Assembly: GCA_947449255.1 (NCBI GenBank)
Contig: CANFQX010000008.1
Span: 1 to 64,000 of the forward strand
Source: Pseudobdellovibrionaceae bacterium
GTDB lineage: Bacteria; Bdellovibrionota; Bdellovibrionia; Bdellovibrionales; Bdellovibrionaceae
DNA length: 64,000 nucleotides
Direction of reading: 5' to 3'
Shown: positions 8,034 to 18,004 of the stretch, piece after piece
Position numbering within the stretch: position 1 is the first letter of the stretch
Layout of the letters: each line of letters opens with the position of its first letter
Program-made: the position numbers and the translations under genes
Notes under the pieces: generated by a model
What the model saw: only the letters and a program-made list of their open reading frames with translations
Told to the model about the DNA's origin: nothing
The model's database searches: none

Positions 8034-10913
8034 CTAGTCGTTGTTTCCAAAGGCAGCATTGCAGGAGCAAATCAGATTTCGATCGCCATAGGTGTTGTCT
8101 ATTCGACTGACTGTGGGCCAAAATTTATTGTCTCGCAACCAAGCCAATGGGTAAGCTGCATCCTCACGAGAGTAGGGATGATTCCACTCGAGTTTCATCA
8201 GCACCTTTGCTGTGTGTGGTGCATTCTTAAGAGCATTGTTTTCTTTATCCATTTTGCCATTTGTGACGGCTTCGATTTCCTTGTGAATAGAAAGCATGGA
8301 GTCGATGAAACGATCCAGTTCTGACTTGGGCTCAGACTCAGTGGGTTCGATCATCAGTGTTCCAGCAACGGGAAAGCTCATCGTAGGCGCGTGGAAACCA
8401 TAATCGATCAAGCGCTTAGCAACATCAGTGACGTCAATTCCTGATGTTTTTTTAATATCGCGTATGTCGATGATGCATTCATGGGCAACAAAGCCACTTT
8501 TGCCTTTGTAAAGGACTGGATAGTGCTGTTCGAGTTTCTTAGCAATATAGTTTGCAGATAGGATGCTGACCAAAGTTGCTTTTTTTAAACCTTGCTGACC
8601 CATCATAGTGATATAGGCCCATGAGATCGGCAAAATACTAGCGCTTCCCCAAGGAGCAGAAGTGGTCGAAGAAATTCCCGTCGCAGGACCCGCTTCTTTA
8701 ACAAGAGAGTGTTGCGGCAAGAAATCCTTTAAGTGCGCAGCCACACCAATGGGTCCTACACCAGGTCCACCACCACCGTGAGGAATAGCAAAAGTTTTAT
8801 GAAGATTCATATGGGATACATCCGCACCAAATTCGCCGGGACGGCAAACGCCAACAAGGGCGTTCATATTCGCACCATCCATGTAAACTTGACCACCATG
8901 TTGATGGATGATTTGGCAAATTTCTTTGATGCTTTCTTCATACACACCATGGGTCGAAGGGTAGGTGATCATCAAGCAAGCTAGATTGTCTTTATACTGT
9001 TCCGCTTTATTTTTGAGATCAGCAACATCCACATTTCCTAGTGCATCACAAACGACAACAACAACTTCCATACCTGCTAATGAAGCAGAGGCTGGATTTG
9101 TTCCATGCGCAGAGGAAGGTATTAAGCAAATATTGCGATGACTTTCACCACGAGATTGATTGAACTTTCGAATAACAAGTAGGCCCGCATATTCACCTTG
9201 TGAGCCCGCATTGGGTTGTAAGCTGACCGCTGCGAAACCCGTGATGTCACAAAGTTTAGCCTCAAGATCTTTGATCACATCAATCATTCCAGTCACTTGA
9301 TGAACAGGTGTGAAAGGGTGCAGTTTACTGACTTCAGGCCAGGCCACGGGAACCAGCTCTGTCGTTGCATTTAATTTCATCGTGCATGAACCCAGTGGAA
9401 TCATTGAATGGGCCAGAGTGATGTCTTTGTTTTGTAGGCGATGAATATAGCGCAGAATTTCTGTTTCACTGTGATGAGTATTGAAAACTACATTTTGCAT
9501 GAATGAAGTTTTTCGGCTCATTTTTTCATCGATTTCAGATTGAATGAGCTGATCAATCGCGTCCACAGAGACATCAGCGATTCGTCCACCAGTGAAAGTG
9601 GACCAGATTTTTTCAACATCTTCCACAGTCACAGTTTCATTCAATGAAATGCCAATTGTATTGTCACCAAAGATGCGAAAGTTCATCTGTGCCTTGTCGG
9701 CTTCTGCAACCACTGCCGCGGCTTGATCTGGAGACATCGTGACTGTGATGGTATCAAAAAATGAATTCTGACTGACGTTGTATCCAAGCTTAGTTAAGCC
9801 CTCAGCTAAAATCACAGTCAGACGATGAATTCTACGAGCAATTTTTTTAAGGCCCTCGGGGCCATGGTAAACGGCGTACATAGAAGCCATGTTTGCTAAA
9901 AGCACCTGTGCCGTGCAAATATTTGAGGTCGCTTTTTCACGACGAATATGTTGCTCGCGAGTTTGTAGTGCTAATCGCATCGCCGGCTGCCCTTGAGAAT
10001 CCACGCTGACTCCAACAAGACGGCCTGGCATCAATCGTTTGTGAGAATCTTTAGTCGCAAGGAATGCCGCATGAGGACCTCCAAAGCCAAGTGGAACACC
10101 AAAACGTTGTGAATTTCCAACGACAATGTCCGCACCCCATTCACCCGGAGGAGTTAGCAATGTCATTGCCAATAAATCAACGGAAGCTGTCACTAAAGCG
10201 CCATGTTCATGAAACTTCGCTGTTAGAGCCGAATAATCTTCAATAACGCCTTCGGTGTCAGGATATTGCAAGAAAACGCCAAAAACTGGTTTTGAAAAAT
10301 CATAGGTCGCAGGATTTGTAACAATCATCTCTAAGCCCAGAGGCTCCGCACGAGTGCCGATCACTTCAATAACATGGGGATGCATTTTAGAAGACACAAC
10401 AAAGGCCGTCGCTTTATTTTTACAAAGTGCATTGGCCATAAACATGGCCTCAGCAGCAGCGGTGCCCTCGTCAAGAAGTGAAGAGTTTGAAATCTCCATT
10501 CCTGTTAAATCCATTATCATTGTTTGGAAGTTCAATAAGGCTTCTAAGCGACCTTGTGAAATTTCGGCCTGGTAAGGTGTATAGGCTGTATACCAAACAG
10601 GATTTTCAAAAATATTTCTTTGAATAACAGTTGGTGTGATTGTGTCGTGATAGCCCATACCAATAAAGTTTTTGTAAACTTTATTTTTAGAGAGCATCGA
10701 TTTTAAATGCTCTAGGAGTCCGCTTTCAGAGATTCCATTTCCAACATCATTAAACTCATGTTGTGTACGAATCTGTGAAGGAATAATTTTATCAGCCAAC
10801 TCACTCAATGATGAAAATCCCAAGGTCGAGAGCATCGCTTGAATGTCATTGTCGTTGGGCCCAATATGGCGAGGAATAAATTCGTTAACAGAAGACAGTT
10901 CGGCTAGTTTCAT
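8034..10913 (-). CDS. gcvP: Glycine dehydrogenase (decarboxylating), single-chain P protein
   Basis: GcvP is the PLP enzyme that decarboxylates glycine and loads the aminomethyl group on lipoyl-GcvH. The 959-residue chain contains both halves that some bacteria encode separately (GcvPA and GcvPB). The N-terminus has [10 protein letters not shown], and the PLP lysine lies in [16 protein letters not shown] at about residue 706. [10 protein letters not shown] and [10 protein letters not shown] are also typical. I chose the ATG at 10913, which has GAGG 5 nt upstream, over GTG at 10919. It has its own terminator and is separated from gcvT-gcvH by five genes. Confidence 0.97.
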   Translation of the reverse strand: MKLAELSSVNEFIPRHIGPNDNDIQAMLSTLGFSSLSELADKIIPSQIRTQHEFNDVGNGISESGLLEHLKSMLSKNKVYKNFIGMGYHDTITPTVIQRNIFENPVWYTAYTPYQAEISQGRLEALLNFQTMIMDLTGMEISNSSLLDEGTAAAEAMFMANALCKNKATAFVVSSKMHPHVIEVIGTRAEPLGLEMIVTNPATYDFSKPVFGVFLQYPDTEGVIEDYSALTAKFHEHGALVTASVDLLAMTLLTPPGEWGADIVVGNSQRFGVPLGFGGPHAAFLATKDSHKRLMPGRLVGVSVDSQGQPAMRLALQTREQHIRREKATSNICTAQVLLANMASMYAVYHGPEGLKKIARRIHRLTVILAEGLTKLGYNVSQNSFFDTITVTMSPDQAAAVVAEADKAQMNFRIFGDNTIGISLNETVTVEDVEKIWSTFTGGRIADVSVDAIDQLIQSEIDEKMSRKTSFMQNVVFNTHHSETEILRYIHRLQNKDITLAHSMIPLGSCTMKLNATTELVPVAWPEVSKLHPFTPVHQVTGMIDVIKDLEAKLCDITGFAAVSLQPNAGSQGEYAGLLVIRKFNQSRGESHRNICLIPSSAHGTNPASASLAGMEVVVVVCDALGNVDVADLKNKAEQYKDNLACLMITYPSTHGVYEESIKEICQIIHQHGGQVYMDGANMNALVGVCRPGEFGADVSHMNLHKTFAIPHGGGGPGVGPIGVAAHLKDFLPQHSLVKEAGPATGISSTTSAPWGSASILPISWAYITMMGQQGLKKATLVSILSANYIAKKLEQHYPVLYKGKSGFVAHECIIDIRDIKKTSGIDVTDVAKRLIDYGFHAPTMSFPVAGTLMIEPTESEPKSELDRFIDSMLSIHKEIEAVTNGKMDKENNALKNAPHTAKVLMKLEWNHPYSREDAAYPLAWLRDNKFWPTVSRIDNTYGDRNLICSCNAAFGNND

Positions 10914-11240
10914 GTGCACCTCATTCGCGCCGTCGAGCCTAGCACAGCCCTTTGTGGGAATGAAGCATTGAGGGGGGCTTATTTTTTACTAATGCGAGGC
11001 GAAATGGGGTGATAGATGATATATGCCAATTCTTAATATTGAAAGAGACGCCATGTCCATGTGACCAATCCACGTTTTAAATTTCATAATCCTGGTAGAA
11101 TGAGGTGGAGAAGCTTTTTTGATATCACCTTGTTAAAAATTGATATTTATAGGGGGTATAAATATCAATTATAAGACATTTATACCTCCTATAAATATAT
11201 CTTATTTGACCAAGATGCCGCATAATATTATAATCAAACT
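10914..11240. other. Divergent intergenic region between gcvP and the AAA ATPase
   Basis: About 330 bases that must hold the gcvP promoter (minus strand) and the ATPase promoter (plus strand). The ATPase-proximal part carries the interlocking palindromes at 11140-11198. No ORF or RNA family is seen in the rest; I looked for a glycine riboswitch and found none. Confidence 0.6.
11140..11198. promoter_or_regulatory. Interlocking palindromes upstream of the AAA ATPase, probable operator
   Basis: Arms TTGATATTTATA and TATAAATATCAA (11140-11151 and 11157-11168) form a perfect 12-bp inverted repeat around GGGGG. A second inverted repeat, ATTTATA-CCTCC-TATAAAT, is at 11178-11196. The two elements are also reverse complements of each other over 21 bp (11143-11163 and 11178-11198) with one mismatch. 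The block ends 42 bp before the ATPase start codon, where a dimeric repressor operator or an mRNA attenuator hairpin would sit. Confidence 0.6.
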
Positions 11241-12620
11241 ATGAAAAGACTCGCAGAAAATTCACTACTTGAATGGTTTGAAAATGAAAATCGAATGCCG
11301 CTCATAATTCGTGGGGCACGGCAGGTTGGTAAATCAACCTTAGTTAAAAATTTTTGCAAGAATAACGATATTGAACTTATAGAAATTAATCTTGAAAAGC
11401 TCAAAGTTCCCGCTCTTGAACTGGATAACATAGACTTAAACCGTGTCCTTTCAGATATTGAAGCACTAACTCGAAAGGAGTTTCGATCCGATATAAAACA
11501 AATTCTTTTTATAGATGAAATTCAAGCACAGCCAAAAGCCTTACGGTCACTGAGGTACTTTTTTGAGGAAATGCCCGAAATTCCAGTCATAGCTGCGGGT
11601 TCACTTTTAGATTTTTTGTTAAATGATAAAAAAATGGATTTTCCCGTAGGACGCGTTTCATATCTCAAGTTGGGACCAATGAGCTTCACTGAATTTCTCT
11701 TAGCTATGGGCGAAGAACTTCTTGTAAAAAAAATGAAAGACCCCCAAAAAATCCAGGGAAGTCTGCATGATGAACTTTTAAAACAAGTGCAAAATTATTT
11801 TTTTGTCGGAGGCATGCCAAAAGCTGTGCTAACATTTCAAAAAACAAAAAAACTGACAGCTGTGCGAAAAATTCAAAAAGACCTTATTGAAAGCTATAAA
11901 GATGACTTTATTAAGTATGCAAAAAAAGAAAAAATTCATCTTCTTGTGAATACAGTTTTTGATTTTGCTCCCTTTAACTTAGGAAAAAAAGTTAAATACT
12001 CGGAAATATATTCTGATGTAAAAGCTTTGGAATTACGAAAGGCGATTGAGCTATTAAGCTTCGCAAGAATTCTAATTCCCGTACATCATACGAATGCCTC
12101 TGGATTGCCGATCTCATCGCAGAAAGATAATAAAATATTTAAACTTTTTTTCTTAGATGTTGGGTTGGTCAGCGCAGCTACTGATTTGCCTTTTGAAGAT
12201 CTGAACTTAAAATCTTTAATGGATGGGCCAATCGCAGAGCAATTTGTTTCACAACATTTAAATTACCATTTTAATACACAAATCCATGAGGAGTTGTTTT
12301 ACTGGCTCAAGGACAAGTCCTCTGCGAAAGCCGAAGTGGATTTTGTTCTACAAAGTGGTAAACTGATCATTCCTCTTGAAGTAAAATCAGGCTCACTATT
12401 AAAAATGAAGTCCCTCCACCAATTTTGTGTTGATAAATCTTCAAAAATTGGAGTCGTTGTTTCGGAAAATTTTTTCAAAGCTGCTGATTTCAATTTCAAA
12501 ATTTATGACGGATGCAAAAATATAAACCACAATGCAAAATTACTTCAGTTGCCATTTTATCAAATTGAGCATCTAAAAGAAATTTTAGGAAAAATCGATT
12601 TAGCGGAGAGCAAAAGCTGA
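11241..12620 (+). CDS. AAA_14/DUF4143 ATPase
   Basis: A 459-residue protein of the common AAA_14-DUF4143 family, whose cellular function is not established. Walker A is GARQVGKST (25-33) and Walker B is ILFIDEIQ (about 88-95). The DUF4143 half ends with a nuclease-like pattern (AEVDFVLQSGKLIIPLEVKSG, from about 364) that resembles a PD-(D/E)XK core. Its codons look more AT-rich than those of the neighbours, and it is a lone gene behind its own palindromic control region, so it may have been acquired horizontally. Family members often behave as accessory genes. Confidence 0.85.
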   Translation: MKRLAENSLLEWFENENRMPLIIRGARQVGKSTLVKNFCKNNDIELIEINLEKLKVPALELDNIDLNRVLSDIEALTRKEFRSDIKQILFIDEIQAQPKALRSLRYFFEEMPEIPVIAAGSLLDFLLNDKKMDFPVGRVSYLKLGPMSFTEFLLAMGEELLVKKMKDPQKIQGSLHDELLKQVQNYFFVGGMPKAVLTFQKTKKLTAVRKIQKDLIESYKDDFIKYAKKEKIHLLVNTVFDFAPFNLGKKVKYSEIYSDVKALELRKAIELLSFARILIPVHHTNASGLPISSQKDNKIFKLFFLDVGLVSAATDLPFEDLNLKSLMDGPIAEQFVSQHLNYHFNTQIHEELFYWLKDKSSAKAEVDFVLQSGKLIIPLEVKSGSLLKMKSLHQFCVDKSSKIGVVVSENFFKAADFNFKIYDGCKNINHNAKLLQLPFYQIEHLKEILGKIDLAESKS

Positions 12621-12779
12621 TAGCTTGTAACTTCAATATCTCTTGATTTGCCTTAGATACTTACTAAAAATGCTTAAAGATATTTCTCAGTCCCATCAGT
12701 ACTGTATTTGAATGTTTATGGTCATGCCCATAAAATGAAAATTTAAGTCAGAGAGATGAGATTGAATAAGGTATAGAAT

Positions 12780-12817
12780 TGAAGAAAACTCAGAGCCCCA
12801 AGGCAGGAGCTCTGAGT
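12780..12817 (-). terminator. Terminator of the histone-like gene
   Basis: Stem ACTCAGAGC/GCTCTGAGT (12788-12796 with 12809-12817), followed on the minus strand by TTTTCTTC, 20 bp past the stop codon. Confidence 0.75.
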
Positions 12818-12836
12818 TAAATGAACAAAAACAAGC

Positions 12837-13319
12837 CTATTTAGAAGCTTTTTTAGTAGCTTTGCGAGCTACAGTTTTTTTAGTCGTTTTAGCAGGAGCT
12901 GCTTTAACTGCAGGTTTTGATTTAGCAGTAGTTTTTTTGGTAGTGCCCTTTGCAGTGGCTTTTTTAGCAGCTTTTTTGAAAATAGTTTTTTCAAGTTGAG
13001 CTTTTTTTGCAATCGCCTTCTTTTTAGCAACAACAATGTTTTTTTCTAAGGCTGTTGCTGATTTTTTAATTTTCGCAAGAGTCAAATTGACTTCTTTTTC
13101 TAATTTCGATTCAGAAGCGCTAAGAACTTTTACGATGTCTTGGTATTTTTGCCAAGCAAGCTCTAATTTTTCTTCTTTTTGAGCATCGAAGCGACCTTTA
13201 AGATCAGCCTCTCTTTTTTTAATCTCTTCGCTCAGGCTTTGAAAGTTTTGAAGTAAACTCTGAACGTTTTTGTTGTTGGAAAGATTGTTCAAGATTTTTT
13301 GGAAAGATGCTGATGCCAC
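12837..13319 (-). CDS. Histone H1-like, Lys/Ala-rich protein
   Basis: The first 95 residues of this 160-residue protein are a charged helical region (LQNFQSLSEEIKKREADL and following heptads), probably a coiled coil. The last 60 are a Lys/Ala/Thr-rich tail with AKK, TKK and ATKKASK repeats, as in eukaryotic H1 tails and bacterial histone-like proteins. The tail should bind DNA; the front half may oligomerise and resembles phasin-type helices. A nucleoid protein is the best guess. A polyhydroxyalkanoate-granule protein of the PhaF kind is the alternative. GTG start with GGAG 6 nt upstream. Confidence 0.65.
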   Translation of the reverse strand: MASASFQKILNNLSNNKNVQSLLQNFQSLSEEIKKREADLKGRFDAQKEEKLELAWQKYQDIVKVLSASESKLEKEVNLTLAKIKKSATALEKNIVVAKKKAIAKKAQLEKTIFKKAAKKATAKGTTKKTTAKSKPAVKAAPAKTTKKTVARKATKKASK

Positions 13320-13410
13320 AAAAGTCTCCTTTTTTTAATGACCCTATCATACATCTACAATAGGGGAATTAAAAGTCCAAGTCCTTTTCCTGACCAAAAA
13401 ATAATAAGAC

Positions 13411-13737
13411 TTAGGGTTGTCGCTCGAAGGTGTAGGTTTCAAGCCAAACATCGCGTTGGGTGGAATACTGACCAGGAAACTTTTCAAGTCCTTTTTCGCG
13501 AACCTTCATGGCATGGTCTGAAATATAGGTTTTAAGGGAGTCCTCGTCTTTTATATAGCAGATGATTCCCACTTCCTTACTTGAAGACGTCATGGATCCA
13601 CCTTTACGCAGGCAAAGCTCAGCCTTCATAAAGCCCGGCAAGGACAGAATTTCAGGAATATGCTCCGTTTTGAGCCATTCAATAAAAAGATCATGAGCTG
13701 CATATTGTACGGTGTAGTGAATAAGATAGGTAACCAT
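13411..13737 (-). CDS. DUF4286 family protein
   Basis: A 108-residue protein beginning MVTYLIHYTVQ, with HDLFIEWLKTEHIPEILSLP and a central GFMKAEL. This is the pattern of DUF4286, a small ferredoxin-like alpha-beta domain of unknown function. AAAGGTCGTTAAA precedes the ATG. It stands alone between the histone-like gene and tldE, with no strong context. Confidence 0.7.
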   Translation of the reverse strand: MVTYLIHYTVQYAAHDLFIEWLKTEHIPEILSLPGFMKAELCLRKGGSMTSSSKEVGIICYIKDEDSLKTYISDHAMKVREKGLEKFPGQYSTQRDVWLETYTFERQP

Positions 13738-13883
13738 TTTAACGACCTTTATTTCTAATTTTTGCCTATTGTAAATTTACAGGGCATGCAATTCTTCAGT
13801 TGGTCCTACTGTTTCCAGTAGTTTTTGTTTTAGTTCAACAAATTTATATAGGTTTCGAATGCTTAAAGGCTTTTTTTATGAAA

Positions 13884-15221
13884 TTAAAGCGTCAATTTAA
13901 AATCCTTGATCATTATTCCAGGTGTTTTCTTTCCTCCCAAAATTCGACTGTCATAGGTTGAAACTTGGGGGTCAATTTCTTGAAAATCAGTGACCGCTAA
14001 AAGATTTTCGCCCAGGCAATCATAGAGGCTTTCGTCGAACCTCATGTCAGAAATAGGTCCAATAATTTCGCCCTTTTCAACCCAAAAACAGGCATAACGG
14101 GTCATGCCCGTGATCCTTGCGCTCATTCGATCCGACCAGTTCAGATAGTGCAAATTGGATAAATAGAGTCCGGTCTCTAGTTTTTTGAGAATTTCTGACT
14201 CTGGCAAATTTCCCGCAGTGATCTCAAGTGATCGAGGCGCTTCGTGATTGTCAGCAGCGTTTCCTGGGATTGAATATTCTTTGGCAGAGCGACTAGAAAC
14301 TAGAAAATTTTTCAATTGTCCATCGGTAATGAGTTCTAAGGTTTCAGGTGCGAGCTCTCCCATAGAATTAAAACGATGGTTCAGGCCCAGTTGAAAGTTT
14401 TCACGAACGGAAAAAAGTGGTGAAAAAGATTTCTCATTGTTGCCAAATTTCATCAGTGCGCTGGTGCCTTTTTTGAAGGAATTGTAGCTCAAAAAATCCC
14501 AAGAAAACATATGTGCAATCTCAGCGACAGCAGCTGGAGCAAGATAGGTTCGATACTTCCCCGGCTCTAAAGTGATTTTAGGCCGATTCAGCAAGGAGAG
14601 CTGAATTTTGCTTGTAGAAATTTTATTAACATAGTCCTCTTGATGCCATTGGGTGCCGGCATAAACGCCCTTCACGGCCCTTTGGCCATCATAAAGAGAA
14701 TAATCCATGAAAAAAGATTCAGTCGAAAACCAATGGCTTTGACCCAGTGAATTTCTATTCGCAGCAATCAGTGGACCACCACAATAAAGTCCGGCCATAT
14801 CACTGCCTAGTGCAGGTTGGATGAGGGACTCAAAAACTTCAGAGTCATTCAATAAGTGGCCCTTAAGATTGCTGTCACTGCTTCCCTGATTTTGAATGGC
14901 AACCTGAAATGGATCCAAGGGCAGGATTTCGCATTCAGACCTCGCTTGATCAAGCCAATACTGAGCTCGAATCTTATCTTCAATCCAATTTCCAGAGATC
15001 GAAAAGGAAACACTCGCGGATCTTCCCGCCTTTTGTAATAAAAGGGTCAAAGATTTTTGTGTGATATGGGTGTTTTGTCGTACTTTGCTATTATTGAAAC
15101 GGATGAAGGTTGTATTTTCTGCATGAAGATTGATGTTGGCCTGTTCCCCTGAATGCAGAGACTCGATGATAAAATTAGAAATTTGATTAAAGTTTTCTTT
15201 TGTGATCTCAGCAAAATTCAT
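13884..15221 (-). CDS. TldE/PmbA-like subunit of the TldD/TldE protease
   Basis: TldD and TldE form a heterodimeric metalloprotease that degrades or trims unfolded peptides in the cytoplasm. The 445-residue protein has the TldE/PmbA fold signals (an N-terminal region with TTFIRFNNSKVRQNT, and a C-terminal GNLPESEILKKLETGLYL and RMSARITGMTRYACFWVEKGE) and lacks the HExxxH motif, as expected of the non-catalytic partner. The ATG at 15221 follows the tldD stop by one base, and GGAG from the tldD end lies 6 nt upstream; a longer frame to 15242 would overlap tldD. Confidence 0.85.
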   Translation of the reverse strand: MNFAEITKENFNQISNFIIESLHSGEQANINLHAENTTFIRFNNSKVRQNTHITQKSLTLLLQKAGRSASVSFSISGNWIEDKIRAQYWLDQARSECEILPLDPFQVAIQNQGSSDSNLKGHLLNDSEVFESLIQPALGSDMAGLYCGGPLIAANRNSLGQSHWFSTESFFMDYSLYDGQRAVKGVYAGTQWHQEDYVNKISTSKIQLSLLNRPKITLEPGKYRTYLAPAAVAEIAHMFSWDFLSYNSFKKGTSALMKFGNNEKSFSPLFSVRENFQLGLNHRFNSMGELAPETLELITDGQLKNFLVSSRSAKEYSIPGNAADNHEAPRSLEITAGNLPESEILKKLETGLYLSNLHYLNWSDRMSARITGMTRYACFWVEKGEIIGPISDMRFDESLYDCLGENLLAVTDFQEIDPQVSTYDSRILGGKKTPGIMIKDFKLTL

Positions 15222-15222
15222 C

Positions 15223-16668
15223 TTAGGCTCCAAAAACTTCAATGTTTGAAAAAAGGCAATAGGGTGTTTTATGGCCTACGCGAATACCTTGGTTGGGTTC
15301 GCCTTTTCCGCAGAAAGCAGCACCAAAGGATTCTCGAGTGTCACTGACGGATTTTAGACTGTTCCAAAATTGAACTGTCGTTCCTCGGTAGTTAGGATTT
15401 TTTACTGTTTTTGTGAGCTCGCCATTTTCAATTAATTTTGCGTATTCACATCCAAATTGAAATTTATTTCTGTAGTCATCGATGGACCATGATTTGTTGG
15501 ACATGATGAAAAGCCCACGCTGAACTGATTTAATCATGTCTTCAATTTTGTCGATGCCGGGTTCAATATTGATATTGGCCATGCGATCAATCGGGGCTCG
15601 GTTCCAAGAGGAAGAGCGAGAGCTTGCAACCCCGCTTAAATTTAATCGGGCTTGTGATTCAAGGCCACCAAGGCCTCTTAATAAAACACCATCTTTGATC
15701 AGAAATTCTTTGGCAGCTTGATGGCCAGAATCGTCAAAAGCATAAGAGCCTAATCCGTTGGGTGTGGTTGGATCAAATGTGACATTCAATAAGGGGGATC
15801 CGTACTGCAAATTTCCGAAATCTTGCGGTTGCACAAAACTCCACCCGGCATAGTTTCTTTCGTCGCCCAAAATGCGGTCATACTCCAAGGGATGACCAAT
15901 GGATTCGTGAACTTGAAGTGTCATTTGATCGGGGGCAATTAAAATATCCAGGGTGTCTTTGGGACAATTTTCTGCAGCCAATAGTTCGAGGGCTTCTTCA
16001 GCAATTTTTCTTGCTCTCTGAAGTAGAGTTTCACGATCAAAGGCTTCGGCTCCAATTTGGAGGCATCGAGCTAAGCCGCCACTGTCCGTTCGTGTTTGTG
16101 TTTCGCCATTTTGGTGAGCGGTGACAGAAAAGTCAGTGTTCACGATGGAAAAATTTTGATGAATATCCGCGCCACTAGAACTGATTGTGAGTTGTTCAAT
16201 TTCTGAAATCATCGTGGTTGCAGAGCGACTTACAATTTTTTCAGACAATTTCATAGCCCGAGTCGCTTCAATGAAAATATCAATGATTTCTTGGGCAGAG
16301 ATTTTATCCAGTCCTATTTCAAGATGAGAGTTGTAAGTTCCCACGGCCGGAGGACGCTGCAATTCTGTGAAATTATGAGCTTTATAATTGGACGCATGTT
16401 TTGCTAGAAAGCAGGCTTTATCGAAGGCGCTTTTTATTCCCTCCTCAGTTAAATCACTGGTGCCAGCATAGCCAAAATGACCCTCGATCAAGACCTCAAC
16501 CATAACCCCCTGGTCAAAGCTGAGACTGTTGCGTTCTGATTTTTCATCTCTAACCATGCGCCAGGTTGTTTTTTCAGATACATAACGAATTTGTGTCCAG
16601 TCAACCTGTGGGCTTAGGTTTGCAAGGGTTTTTCGGAGATTTAATTGCATGTTGGGATATATATTCAT
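15223..16668 (-). CDS. tldD: TldD-like metalloprotease
   Basis: Catalytic partner of the TldD/TldE protease. The 481-residue protein has the zinc site HESIGH (HExxxH) in QVHESIGHPLEYDRI and the family's glycine-rich C-terminal region ending SFGAAFCGKGEPNQ. SYAFDDSGHQAAKEFLIKDG and LGGLESQ are typical TldD substrate-cleft segments. It heads a two-gene operon with tldE. Either the ATG at 16668 or the one at 16650 could be used, and no clear Shine-Dalgarno decides. Confidence 0.9.
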   Translation of the reverse strand: MNIYPNMQLNLRKTLANLSPQVDWTQIRYVSEKTTWRMVRDEKSERNSLSFDQGVMVEVLIEGHFGYAGTSDLTEEGIKSAFDKACFLAKHASNYKAHNFTELQRPPAVGTYNSHLEIGLDKISAQEIIDIFIEATRAMKLSEKIVSRSATTMISEIEQLTISSSGADIHQNFSIVNTDFSVTAHQNGETQTRTDSGGLARCLQIGAEAFDRETLLQRARKIAEEALELLAAENCPKDTLDILIAPDQMTLQVHESIGHPLEYDRILGDERNYAGWSFVQPQDFGNLQYGSPLLNVTFDPTTPNGLGSYAFDDSGHQAAKEFLIKDGVLLRGLGGLESQARLNLSGVASSRSSSWNRAPIDRMANINIEPGIDKIEDMIKSVQRGLFIMSNKSWSIDDYRNKFQFGCEYAKLIENGELTKTVKNPNYRGTTVQFWNSLKSVSDTRESFGAAFCGKGEPNQGIRVGHKTPYCLFSNIEVFGA

Positions 16669-16771
16669 ATAAACTTTCTGAGTAGGTCGTGGATGTCAAA
16701 TAGCGGATTTAAGCATCAAAGACAACTTTTAGATCAGGTTGTGGACAAAAGTGAATAAAGTGATAAAAAAA

Positions 16772-18004
16772 ATGGACAGAAAAGAATACCTCGAGAAAGT
16801 TTGGGCCTCTTATCCATCAATGCCACAGGCGGCAGAGGGTAAAAGGGTGAGTGCTGGCCGAATTTATTCCCTCGATCGCAGGGAAAATTCCCTAGTCTTG
16901 GAACTGGATCGAGATCAAAGAAAACTCACCTTCGAAATAGAAACGGCGCCAAAATACTCTGAATTTTTGGTCGTTGGCGATTTAGTTGCAGTCATTGAAT
17001 CTCATTGCATACTAGAGCTTGTTTTATTAGCTCCGCAATTAAGGCCAATGCCAAAACGTCACTTTCATCATGAAACATTGGTTCACTTTCGTGATTATTT
17101 GGCAGAGATAAAAAACTTCTTTTTCGACAGGGGCTTTCTGGAGGTCAGAACGCCAAGCTTAGTTGTTTGTCCAGGCACTGAACCCTCATTGGATGTATTT
17201 TCAACTCAATTAAAAATTGGATCTTATGTTGAAAAGCTATTTTTGCCGACAAGCCCTGAAATTCATTTAAAGAAGGCACTGGCGATGGGGGCAGATAAAA
17301 TTTTTGAAGTGGCCCAGTGTTTTCGCAATGGAGAGATGACCGAACGACATCAGCCAGAATTTTTGATGCTGGAGTGGTATAGGGCCTTTGATGACATCTC
17401 ATCAATAAAAAATGATTTGATTTTATTAATTGAAAGCCTTTGTGTGAAATTAAATCGTCCAGCTCCCAGGCAAGTTTTAACGTATTCTGTGGCAGAACTT
17501 TTTCAGCAATATTGTGGTTTTAAACTGACGCCTCAAACTTCAGTCGAAGAACTAAAAAGTTTAGCACTCAGCCTTCAAGTCGATATTCGAAGTGCCGAGT
17601 CCATTGATGACTTTTTTTTCCTCATCTTTATGGAAAAAATTGAATCAAAGTTGCCCTCCGAGGACTTAGTTTTTGTAGAAAAATATCCACCCTATCAGGC
17701 AGCCCTAGCAAGATTGACCGACGATGGATGGGGAGATCGATTTGAAGCTTATTGGCGGGGTATGGAGCTTTGCAATGCATTTCATGAACTCAATGATCCC
17801 AAGATACAGCGCATTCGTTCTGAAGAAGATTTAGAAAAAAAAGCTAAAGCTGGTAAGGAAGATGTTTGTCTCGATGAAGAGTTTTTTAACTTTTTAGAAG
17901 CTGCAATGCCGCCATCTGGTGGCATTGCAATGGGAGTCGAGAGATTGTTTATGTGTCTCTATGGAATTACTCAGATTTCTGAGTTGCGGCTTTTTCCTCG
18001 TTGA
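16772..18004 (+). CDS. epmA: EpmA-like EF-P lysyltransferase (class II LysRS paralogue)
   Basis: EpmA activates beta-lysine and ligates it to a conserved lysine of elongation factor P. The class II aminoacyl-tRNA-synthetase core is clear: RDYLAEIKNFFFDRGFLEVRTP (motif 1), PTSPEIHLKKAL, FEVAQCFRNGEMTERHQPEF (motif 2) and GGIAMGVERLFMCL (motif 3). At about 410 residues it is longer than the 325-residue E. coli enzyme because about 90 residues precede motif 1, with an OB-like pattern (AGRIYSLDRRENSLVLELD). It could instead be a shortened LysRS. ATG 16772 is chosen; TTG and GTG codons upstream are possible. Its 3' end overlaps the convergent IHF gene by 38 bp. Confidence 0.85.
   Translation: MDRKEYLEKVWASYPSMPQAAEGKRVSAGRIYSLDRRENSLVLELDRDQRKLTFEIETAPKYSEFLVVGDLVAVIESHCILELVLLAPQLRPMPKRHFHHETLVHFRDYLAEIKNFFFDRGFLEVRTPSLVVCPGTEPSLDVFSTQLKIGSYVEKLFLPTSPEIHLKKALAMGADKIFEVAQCFRNGEMTERHQPEFLMLEWYRAFDDISSIKNDLILLIESLCVKLNRPAPRQVLTYSVAELFQQYCGFKLTPQTSVEELKSLALSLQVDIRSAESIDDFFFLIFMEKIESKLPSEDLVFVEKYPPYQAALARLTDDGWGDRFEAYWRGMELCNAFHELNDPKIQRIRSEEDLEKKAKAGKEDVCLDEEFFNFLEAAMPPSGGIAMGVERLFMCLYGITQISELRLFPR

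Noticed and set aside
8733..8984. Plus-strand reading frames inside gcvP
   Set aside because: They are antisense to a highly conserved gene, have no ribosome-binding site and no family pattern.
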